6,290 nt of DNA from Actinomycetota bacterium (GTDB lineage Bacteria > Actinomycetota > Thermoleophilia > Gaiellales > Gaiellaceae). The stretch covers positions 1-6,290 of the forward strand of contig VAXA01000133.1 of NCBI GenBank assembly GCA_005883365.1, given 5' to 3'. This document shows positions 1-5,280 of this stretch, one piece after another (positions within the stretch are counted from its first letter, which is position 1; the number at the start of each line of letters is the position of its first letter). The notes beneath the pieces are model-generated. The model had not been told where the DNA came from. It searched no databases and saw nothing but the letters and a program-made list of their open reading frames with translations. The position numbers were made by a program, and so were the translations under genes.

Positions 1-274
1 GGACGACCTCCGACAGGACGGCGAGCAGCGTGGACTCGCTCAGTGTCGGGCTGCCGGGGTAGGCGGTGAAGCCCGTCACGCCGTAGGGAAGCACCGGCAT
101 GACCGGCACTCCGAGCGGCTCGGCCGCCTCGACCGACGCACGCTCGGCGAGGACGTTGTCCGTCTCGAGCGAGAGGTAGGCGTGCTGCTCGGTCGAGCCG
201 ACGGGGAGGACGATCCGATCGTCTGTCGCCAGGTACGCCTCTAGCTGCATCCAGTTCAGGTCGCGGATCCTCAT
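1..274 (-). CDS. Creatininase-family metal-dependent amidohydrolase, N-terminal part (runs off the window)
   Basis: The first 91 residues of a creatininase (creatinine amidohydrolase) family protein are present; the C-terminal part lies beyond position 1. The family hydrolyses cyclic or linear amide bonds with a two-metal centre. Seen here: an opening MRIRDLNWMQLEAYL, then a strand and the signature VLPVGSTEQHAYLSLETD (residues 22-39), in which E29, H31 and D39 match the metal-ligand pattern of the family, followed by VLPYGVTGFTAYPG. The usual GPHLPL stretch of the signature is replaced by AYLSL, so this is a variant subgroup. The ATG at 274 overlaps the pabC stop as ATGA, so translation is probably coupled to pabC; no clear Shine-Dalgarno sequence precedes it. 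The substrate cannot be told: the family includes creatininase, the archaeal FAPy deformylase ArfB and mycofactocin protease MftE. The family call is solid, the function unknown. Confidence 0.85.
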   Translation of the reverse strand, partial: MRIRDLNWMQLEAYLATDDRIVLPVGSTEQHAYLSLETDNVLAERASVEAAEPLGVPVMPVLPYGVTGFTAYPGSPTLSESTLLAVLSEVV

Positions 275-1059
275 GGGCTCGCAAGGTGACGTAACTGCTG
301 GTGCAGCTCGTGTGCGGCGGGGCCGAGGCCGAACGCCTTGCCGTCGACCGAGGCGACGGGCATCACCTCGCGGATCGAGGCGCTCACGAATACCTCGTCG
401 GCCTCGAGGAGCCGGCCGAGCGGGAACACGCCCTCGACCGTCTCCCGCTCGGCGACGTCCACGAGGAGCGCCCGCGTTACACCGGCGAGGATGGGCAGGT
501 CGAGCGACGGCGTGAGGAGGCGGTCGCCCTCGCGCCACCAGACGTTCGCCGTCGGCAATTCGAGCACCGTCCCGTCGTCGGCCACGAGCAGGGCGTCGTC
601 GGCGCCGCCGGCGACTGCGGCGTCCTGCGCGGCCATGTTCTCGGCGTAGCTCATGGACTTCGCGCTCGCGAGCGCGCCGGTCGACCAGGGAGCCGCCGCG
701 AGCCGCAGCCCGCGCGCCCGCAGGGCTTCGATCTCGGGGCCGATCGGCCCCGCGGTGGCGACGAGGGTGCGGCCGGTCCAGTAGAGCCGGAGCGCGAGCT
801 CGGTCTCGTCGCAGGCGCCGACCACGAGCTCGGCGAGGCGCTTGCACTCGGCGGCGTCGGGTGGCGGCAGGCGGACGCTCTCGGACGAGCGCGCAAAGCG
901 CGCGAGATGCTCGTCGAGCAGGAACGGCCGGCCGCCGTACACTCGCGCGGTCTCGAAGACGGAGCGCCCGCGCAGGAGGGCCTCGTCGTCCGCCGCGAAG
1001 ACCGGTTCGTGCGGATCGACCAGGCCACGCCCGGCGACCGCGACGGCGCAGACTTCCAT
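271..1059 (-). CDS. pabC: Aminodeoxychorismate lyase, class IV PLP aminotransferase fold (PabC)
   Basis: A 262-residue class IV PLP enzyme, close to the usual PabC length. PabC converts 4-amino-4-deoxychorismate to p-aminobenzoate and pyruvate in cytoplasmic folate synthesis. Seen: GRSVFETARVYGGRPFLLDEHLARF near residues 31-55 (typical fold-type IV opening), K134 in ASAKSMSYAENMAAQ as the likely Schiff-base lysine, E167 in VLELPTANVWW as the conserved glutamate near the PLP ring nitrogen, then LLTPSLDLPILAGVTR and the C-terminal SASIREVMPV. The start ATG at 1059 overlaps the pabB stop as TGATG, which argues for this start rather than the much longer upstream open frame (to 1902), whose extra residues are a low-complexity antisense-type reading of pabB. 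Branched-chain or D-amino acid transaminases share the fold; the position directly after pabB is the reason for choosing PabC. Confidence 0.88.
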   Translation of the reverse strand: MEVCAVAVAGRGLVDPHEPVFAADDEALLRGRSVFETARVYGGRPFLLDEHLARFARSSESVRLPPPDAAECKRLAELVVGACDETELALRLYWTGRTLVATAGPIGPEIEALRARGLRLAAAPWSTGALASAKSMSYAENMAAQDAAVAGGADDALLVADDGTVLELPTANVWWREGDRLLTPSLDLPILAGVTRALLVDVAERETVEGVFPLGRLLEADEVFVSASIREVMPVASVDGKAFGLGPAAHELHQQLRHLASP

Positions 1060-2018
1060 CAGGCCAGAGCGAGGAGCGGGCGCGCCTTGACCCACGACTC
1101 CTCGATCTCGGCGTCGGCCTCCGAGTCCCAGACGATGCCTCCGCCGACCCAGAGATGGATCGCGCCGTCCACCACGGCAAAGGTGCGAATCGTGAGGGCG
1201 AGGTCGAGATCGCCATTCGCGTAGATGCGGCCGAGCGCGCCCATCGACGCGCCTCGCCCGACCGGCTCGAGCGCGGCGATCAGCCCGAGCGCGCTGCTCT
1301 TCGGGCAACCGGTGACGGAGCCGCCGGGCAGCACGGCGGCGAGCAGCTCCGTCAGCGTCACCTCGGGTCGCAGCTCGCCCTCGACAGTGGCGACGAGGTG
1401 GGTGACGCCGGCGAGCTGGCGCTCGACGAGCAGCTCGGGCCAGCGGACGCTGCCCGGGACGCAGACGCGCGAGAGGTCGTTGCGCTCGAGGTCGACGATC
1501 ATCACGTGCTCGGCCGCGTCCTTCGCCGAGCGGATCGGGACGCCCGCGGGACGCGTCCCTTTGATCGGCGAGGTGCGGACGACCCGGCCGCGCTTCTGCA
1601 GCAGCAGCTCGGGCGAGGCGGAGACGATCGTCCAGCCGTCTCCCTGCAGAGCCGCGGGCTCGAGCGGCCGCAGCGGGGCGAGCGCGGCCGCGAGCGCGAG
1701 TGGGTCGCCTGCGAAGTCGGCCCAGAGATGCTGCACGAGATTCACCTGGTAGACGTCGCCCTCCCGAATCGCCTCTCGCACCGTCTCGATCGCGGCGCCG
1801 TACGCGTCCGGGCTCCAGGTCTCGTGCCACTCGCCGGTCCTGAACGACCCTGCCGGCGGCGCGGGCCGGTCGAGCGAGTACGCCACCGTCGGCAGCCGGC
1901 ACGGTTCAGGCGCCGACGGCGCGCTGGCCCCGTAACCGACGAAGACGCGTGCAACCTCGAACTCCTCCCTCGCGAGCGCCGGCTCGAGCTCCTCTAGGGA
2001 GCCGAGCTCGACCGTCAC
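1059..2018 (-). CDS. pabB: Aminodeoxychorismate synthase component I, short form (PabB)
   Basis: Chorismate-binding enzyme of 319 residues that aminates chorismate to 4-amino-4-deoxychorismate using ammonia from a PabA/TrpG partner, which is not in this window. The catalytic domain begins around residue 69 (SPDAYGAAIETVREAI). Motifs: GDVYQVNL (88-95), IVSASPELLL (131-140), SPIKGTRP (150-157) with K153, the lysine that marks PabB (anthranilate synthases have Ala there), EHVMIVDLERNDLSRVC (170-186), GVTHLVATVEGEL (204-215), LPGGSVTGCPK (230-240) and VGGGIVWDSEADAEIEES (291-308). The GTG at 2018 overlaps the stop of the upstream iron-sulfur subunit as GTGA; the open frame extends to 2174 but those 52 residues overlap the other gene's cysteine motifs and look non-coding. 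PabB and TrpE proteins are usually about 450-500 residues; here only about 67 residues precede the catalytic domain, so most of the N-terminal domain is absent. Confidence 0.9.
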   Translation of the reverse strand: MTVELGSLEELEPALAREEFEVARVFVGYGASAPSAPEPCRLPTVAYSLDRPAPPAGSFRTGEWHETWSPDAYGAAIETVREAIREGDVYQVNLVQHLWADFAGDPLALAAALAPLRPLEPAALQGDGWTIVSASPELLLQKRGRVVRTSPIKGTRPAGVPIRSAKDAAEHVMIVDLERNDLSRVCVPGSVRWPELLVERQLAGVTHLVATVEGELRPEVTLTELLAAVLPGGSVTGCPKSSALGLIAALEPVGRGASMGALGRIYANGDLDLALTIRTFAVVDGAIHLWVGGGIVWDSEADAEIEESWVKARPLLALA

Positions 2019-2845
2019 TTCGGCCCGCGGTTCTGCACGTAGCGGTAGCCGTAGCGGCCCTTGATGCAGAGGTTGCCGCGGGTGACGTCGTGGTCGTCGG
2101 GCGAGCTCACCTTGACGATCGCATCGTCCTGCACGTGCAGCGTGAGGTTGCAGCCGACGCCGCAGTACGGGCACACGGTGTCGACCTCGGTCTGTTCCTC
2201 CTCGCGCCAGTCACCCGCCTCCCGCAGGTCGAACTCGCTCTTCGCCATCAGCGCCCCGGTCGGGCAGACGGCGACGCAGTTGCCGCAGTAGACGCACGCC
2301 GACTCGGGCAGGGGCACGTCGAGCTCCGTCGAGATGTGGGCGCCGAAGCCGCGCCCGGCGACCGTGATCGCGAACGTGTTCTGGTGGTCGACCCCGCAGG
2401 CCTCGACGCACTTGTAACAGAGGATGCACTTGGAGTAGTCGCGCACGTAGAGCTCGTTGTCGACTTTCACCGCCTGCTCGACCGTGAGCGAGTCGGGCCC
2501 GAAGCGATCCGGGCGCGCCTCGTAGCGGTCGATGTAGGCGAGGGCCTCGGGCGCGGTGGAGAGGTCGGCGGCCGAGCCGAGCAGCTCGAGAACGAGCCGC
2601 CGGCTCGTGCGCACTCGCTCCGAGTCGGTGTGCACGACCATCCCGTCCTCCACCTTGCGCGAGCAGGCGGGGACGAGCGTGCGCGCGTTCTCCAGCTCGA
2701 CGACGCAGACGCGGCACACGTTCACCGGCGTCAGCGTGTCGCCGTAGCAGAGCGTCGGCGTGTCGATGCCCATCTGCTGCGCGGCGTCGAGGATGGTCGA
2801 GCCGGCCGGGACGTCGGTGGTGACGCCGTCGATCGTGATCTTCAC
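2015..2845 (-). CDS. Formate dehydrogenase iron-sulfur subunit: NuoG-like [2Fe-2S], 2x[4Fe-4S] and split-off Mo-proximal Fe4S4 domain
   Basis: A 276-residue electron-transfer subunit equivalent to the N-terminal third of NAD-type formate dehydrogenase alpha chains. Domains in order: plant-ferredoxin-like [2Fe-2S] with C33, C44, C47, C61; a linker; two ferredoxin-type [4Fe-4S] motifs at C140/C143/C146/C150 (CILCYKCVEAC) and C184/C187/C190/C194 (CVYCGNCVAVC followed by PTGAL); and the molybdopterin-oxidoreductase Fe4S4 domain with C225/C228/C232 (CPYCGVGC) and C260 in NLCIKG, where K262 matches the lysine placed between cluster and pterin in formate dehydrogenases. The chain stops right after YRYVQNRGPK, the point where a fused enzyme would continue into RLTTPL; that continuation opens the gene at 6085. 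The His-Cys cluster motif common in NuoG relatives is absent. The GTG start at 2845 overlaps the preceding stop (GTGA) and has a good ribosome binding site. The reading frame is intact. Confidence 0.93.
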   Translation of the reverse strand: MKITIDGVTTDVPAGSTILDAAQQMGIDTPTLCYGDTLTPVNVCRVCVVELENARTLVPACSRKVEDGMVVHTDSERVRTSRRLVLELLGSAADLSTAPEALAYIDRYEARPDRFGPDSLTVEQAVKVDNELYVRDYSKCILCYKCVEACGVDHQNTFAITVAGRGFGAHISTELDVPLPESACVYCGNCVAVCPTGALMAKSEFDLREAGDWREEEQTEVDTVCPYCGVGCNLTLHVQDDAIVKVSSPDDHDVTRGNLCIKGRYGYRYVQNRGPK

Positions 2846-3201
2846 GCGAGCACTCCCAGGTTGTGGATGGCCGAGTCGACGGCGTTCGCCGCAGTCTGGC
2901 CGAGGCCGCAGATCGACGCGTCGCGCATCACCTGCGTGAGATCGGCGAGCACGTCGAGCTCGTCTCCGATCGCCGTGTCCGAGGCGAGGCGGTGGAGCGC
3001 CTCCTCCTGGCGCACTGTGCCGATGCGGCAGGGGACGCATTGACCGCACGACTCGTCGCGGAAGAACTCGGCGATGCGCAGAACCGCGTCGACGAGGTCG
3101 GCCTCCGCGCCGTAGACGATCACGACACCCGAGCCGAGGGTGGCGCCGGCGTCACGGGCACCTTCGAAGGAGAGCGGCAGGTCGAGCTGGTCGGGCCGCC
3201 G
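2842..3201 (-). CDS. NuoF-like part of formate dehydrogenase beta subunit, 3' fragment after a frameshift
   Basis: This is the C-terminal end of the fused NuoE/NuoF-like subunit, in a different frame from the 5' fragment. About 118 residues are recognisable, starting at RPDQLDLPLSFEG (from about 3198) and running through DAGATLGSGVVIV to the [4Fe-4S] site ESCGQCVPCRIGT with the fourth cysteine in ASICGLGQT, which is the N3-type cluster next to FMN in complex I NuoF. It ends in a TGA at 2842-2844 that overlaps the GTG of the iron-sulfur subunit. The same frame stays open up to 3321, but upstream of about 3201 it is an arginine/serine-rich nonsense reading of the NuoF frame. No start codon or ribosome binding site suits an independent gene, so it is the continuation of 4348-3203. 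Whether the break is real or an assembly error is open. Confidence 0.85.
   Translation of the reverse strand, partial: RRPDQLDLPLSFEGARDAGATLGSGVVIVYGAEADLVDAVLRIAEFFRDESCGQCVPCRIGTVRQEEALHRLASDTAIGDELDVLADLTQVMRDASICGLGQTAANAVDSAIHNLGVLA
2853..2857 (-). promoter_or_regulatory. Ribosome binding site (GGGAG) for the iron-sulfur subunit
   Basis: GGGAG on the minus strand lies 7 bases before the GTG at 2845. It supports that GTG as the start over the longer open frame reaching 3049, and lies inside the end of the NuoF-like gene. Confidence 0.6.
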
Positions 3202-4348
3202 ACGTGCCGAGCTCGAGCTCGTACAGCCCCGGCCGCGCGACGTGGCCCGAGACGCAGAAGAGCCTCGTGTCCTGCGCGTCGTCAGCGAGCACGACGTGCG
3301 GCACGTTGAGCAGTGTCTCAACGTTGTTCACCACGGTCGGCTTGCCGTAGAGGCCGACCTCGACCGGGAAGGGCGGCTTGTTGCGCGGCTCGCCGCGGTA
3401 GCCCTCGATCGACTGGAAGAGCGCGGTCTCCTCCCCGCAGACGTAGGCTCCGGCGCCGATCCGGAGGTCGATCTCGACCGCGACGTCCGAGGCGTCGATC
3501 GCGTTCTGCAGCCGCTCGTGGGCGACCGCGCGCACGTAGACGAACGCCTTCGCGCAGCCGGTCGCATAGGCGGCGATCGCCATCGCCTCGATCAGCCCGA
3601 ACGGGTCCTGCTCCATGAGCACGCGATCCTTGAACGTGCCGGGCTCCGACTCGTCGGCGTTGCAGACGAGGTAGTGCGGCTGCGCCGGCTGGCGCGCGAC
3701 CGCCTCCCATTTCGTCCCGGTCGGGAAGGCGGCGCCCCCGCGGCCGAGGAGCGGAGACGCCTTCACGAGCTCGATCACGCGCTCGGGGCCGAGCTCGCGC
3801 GCCCGCTCGAGCGCGAGGAACCCATCGGGCGGCGGCGACTCCGGATCGACGCCTTCCGCGATGCGGCGCAGCAGCTTCAGGCCCGACGTCTGCGGCAGCG
3901 GCGGCGACGTTGGCGGGATCTGCTCCTCGCGCGGCTCCGGACCGGCGATCGTCCGCAGCGCGGCGGGCGCCCTTTCGCACAGGCCGAGGCACGGGGACGG
4001 GAAGGCGCCCTCGGGCACCTCCGCGCCGGCGAGCCGGCAGGAGAGGTCGGTGCAGACGTGGAGCGCCTCGGCCGGACGCTCCTCGAGGGCGAGCAGCGCG
4101 TAGAAGGTCGCCACGCCGTAGGCCTCGGCGGGAGGCACGTCGAGGCGGCGCGACGTGTAGCCGAGCGCGCCCGGAGTGACCCAGCCGGCGCGGCGCTGCG
4201 CGGCCCGCAGGGCCGGCAGGAGGAGGTGGCGCCGCCCGCGTTCGCGGCGCGCGACCCGGTTCCCGTTCGACGGCTCGGTGCCGACGACGGCGTCGATCGC
4301 CTCGCGCTCGCCGTCGGTCGGCTCGGCGTCGAGCAGCTTCAGGTCCAT
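3152..4348 (-). CDS. Fused NuoE/NuoF-like formate dehydrogenase beta subunit, 5' fragment (frameshifted near 3200)
   Basis: This subunit carries electrons from the iron-sulfur chain to FMN and NAD+. The NuoE-like part spans about residues 40-130: LLLPALRAAQRRAGWVTPGAL, VPPAEAYGVATFYALLALE, then [2Fe-2S] ligands C99 and C104 (CTDLSC) and C120 and C124 (CLGLC). The spacing between the two pairs is only 15 residues, against roughly 35 in normal NuoE. The NuoF-like part has the FMN/NAD motifs GRGGAAFPTGTKW (202-214), LVCNADESEPGTFKDR (227-242), GAGAYVCGEETAL (298-310), EPRNKPPFPVEVGLYGKP (320-337) and VVNNVETL (339-346). The sense ends at about G381-T382 (3203); the frame then runs on as nonsense to a stop at 3152. 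The ATG at 4348 overlaps the upstream stop (TGATG) and has a GAGG ribosome binding site. Several family loops are short or absent, see findings. Confidence 0.88.
   Translation of the reverse strand: MDLKLLDAEPTDGEREAIDAVVGTEPSNGNRVARRERGRRHLLLPALRAAQRRAGWVTPGALGYTSRRLDVPPAEAYGVATFYALLALEERPAEALHVCTDLSCRLAGAEVPEGAFPSPCLGLCERAPAALRTIAGPEPREEQIPPTSPPLPQTSGLKLLRRIAEGVDPESPPPDGFLALERARELGPERVIELVKASPLLGRGGAAFPTGTKWEAVARQPAQPHYLVCNADESEPGTFKDRVLMEQDPFGLIEAMAIAAYATGCAKAFVYVRAVAHERLQNAIDASDVAVEIDLRIGAGAYVCGEETALFQSIEGYRGEPRNKPPFPVEVGLYGKPTVVNNVETLLNVPHVVLADDAQDTRLFCVSGHVARPGLYELELGTSAARPARPAALLRRCP
3190..3206 (-). other. Frameshift and missing-segment junction in the NuoF-like gene
   Basis: Upstream frame reads HVARPGLYELELGT up to about 3203; the next sensible residues, RPDQLDLPLSFEG, lie one frame over from about 3198. 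In NuoF and formate dehydrogenase beta proteins these two motifs are separated by roughly 30 residues of the SLBB domain (PLR...GGV...LKAV..GG). That block is gone, so this is a deletion with a net frame change and not a simple one-base slip. Confidence 0.75.
3208..3221. repeat. 14-bp perfect palindrome next to the NuoF junction
   Basis: CGAGCTCGAGCTCG is fully self-complementary. It encodes part of YELELG and ends only a few bases from the deletion/frameshift junction. Short palindromes of this composition are common in GC-rich coding DNA, so a causal role is only a suggestion. Confidence 0.7.
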
Positions 4349-5280
4349 CAGACGGCCTCGAGCCGGATCGCCGTCGCCTTGAACTCCGCGGTGCCCGACT
4401 TGGGATCGGTGGCGTCGATCGTGAGCACGTTCGTCGCGACCTCGTCCGGGAAGTGGAGGTTCATGAACGCGAGGCCGGGCCGCAGCGTCGCGTCGTACCG
4501 GGCGGGCGCCTCGACCGAGCCCCGGCGCGAGACGACCCGCACCCGGGAGCCGTCGGCGACGCCGTAGCGCTCGCCGTCCTCGGGCGCGAGCAGGATCGAC
4601 TCGCCGCCCGCGTGCAGCGGCGACGAGAAGCCGCCCGTTTGGACGCCCGTGTTGAAGGACTCGAGCCTCCGGCCGGTCGTCAGGCGCAGCGGGAAGTCGT
4701 CGTCGAGCACGTCGACCGGAGGGTCGTGCTCGACCGGCTGGAACGGCGCGCGGTCCTCGACGACGTCGTCCCACAGGCGGCCGTGCAGGAAGAGCGCGCC
4801 CGGGTCGTCCTCGTCGCCGCACGGCCACTGGATGCCGCCGAGCGCCTCGAGCCTCGTGTAGCTCATGCCCGCGTGCATCGGCGAGAGCGAGCGCAGCTCG
4901 TTCCAGACGTCCTCGGCGCGCGGCGAGCCGAGGTCGTGGCCCAGGCGGCGCGCGAGCTCGTAGACGATCTCGATGTCGTCGCGGGCGCCGCCGGGGGCGT
5001 CGTAGGCCTTGCGCACGCGCTGCACGCGGCGCTCACTCGAGGTGACGGTGCCCTCGACCTCGCCGAGCGTCGCGGCCGCCGGCAGGACGACGTCGGCCAG
5101 CTCGGCCGTGCGCGTGAGGAAGAGGTCCTGGACGACGAGGTGGTCGAGGCCCTCGAGCAACCGCTGCGCGCGCTGCTGGTCGGCCTCTCCCTGCGCCGGA
5201 TTCTCGCCGACGACGTAGACCGCGCGCAGCTCTCCCCGCTCCATCGCCTCGAACATCCCGGTCAGGTGCAGGCCGTGCTG
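4348..5280 (-). CDS. fdhA: Formate dehydrogenase catalytic subunit, 3' fragment after a frameshift
   Basis: C-terminal half of the molybdopterin subunit, in a different frame from the 5' fragment. Sense begins at about QHGLHLTGMFEAME (5280) and runs for 310 codons. Seen: AVYVVGENPAQGEAD (the usual GENP motif), VVQDLFLTRTAELADVVLP, the EGTVTSSERRVQR motif, LSPMHAGMSYTRLEALGG, and a C-terminal molybdopterin-dinucleotide-binding barrel from RLTTGRRLESFNTG through LHFPDEVATNVLTIDATD and GTAEFKATAIRLE. An ATG at 5256 is available, but the in-frame residues HGLHLTG before it already match the family, so this is not an independent gene. It ends with TGA at 4348-4350, overlapping the ATG of the NuoE/NuoF-like gene. 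It completes the fold begun at 6085; the missing linker lies at the junction. Confidence 0.85.
   Translation of the reverse strand, partial: QHGLHLTGMFEAMERGELRAVYVVGENPAQGEADQQRAQRLLEGLDHLVVQDLFLTRTAELADVVLPAAATLGEVEGTVTSSERRVQRVRKAYDAPGGARDDIEIVYELARRLGHDLGSPRAEDVWNELRSLSPMHAGMSYTRLEALGGIQWPCGDEDDPGALFLHGRLWDDVVEDRAPFQPVEHDPPVDVLDDDFPLRLTTGRRLESFNTGVQTGGFSSPLHAGGESILLAPEDGERYGVADGSRVRVVSRRGSVEAPARYDATLRPGLAFMNLHFPDEVATNVLTIDATDPKSGTAEFKATAIRLEAV
4356..4359 (-). promoter_or_regulatory. Ribosome binding site (GAGG) for the NuoE/NuoF-like gene
   Basis: GAGG on the minus strand sits 7 bases before the ATG at 4348, inside the last codons of the catalytic subunit gene. It supports the 4348 start over the open frame that reaches 4828. 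Confidence 0.5.

Noticed and set aside
1060..1902. N-terminal extension of the pabC frame
   Set aside because: The extra 281 residues are Arg-rich nonsense lying over pabB; the TGATG overlap at 1059 gives a natural start.
301..1997. Plus-strand open frames at 301-1224 and 861-1997
   Set aside because: Both are antisense readings of pabC and pabB with no family resemblance.
1059..2018. Anthranilate synthase component I (TrpE) in place of PabB
   Set aside because: The PIKGT lysine, characteristic of aminodeoxychorismate synthase, and the adjacent pabC favour PabB.
1949..3043. Long plus-strand open frame of 364 codons opposite the iron-sulfur subunit
   Set aside because: It is rich in Arg, Ala, Asp and Val with no recognisable motif, and lies opposite a gene with perfect cysteine motifs; it is a GC-rich antisense shadow.
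3140..4567. Long plus-strand open frame of 475 codons opposite the NuoE/NuoF-like gene
   Set aside because: Low-complexity Arg/Leu/Ala/Asp composition and no domain signal, while the minus strand carries clear FMN and NAD motifs.
4349..4828. N-terminal extension of the NuoE/NuoF-like frame
   Set aside because: It overlaps the well-conserved pterin-binding end of the catalytic subunit in another frame, and the ATG at 4348 has a ribosome binding site.
4348..5256. Independent gene starting at the ATG at 5256
   Set aside because: Family-like residues HGLHLTG continue in frame upstream of that ATG, and the protein would begin in the middle of the molybdopterin fold.
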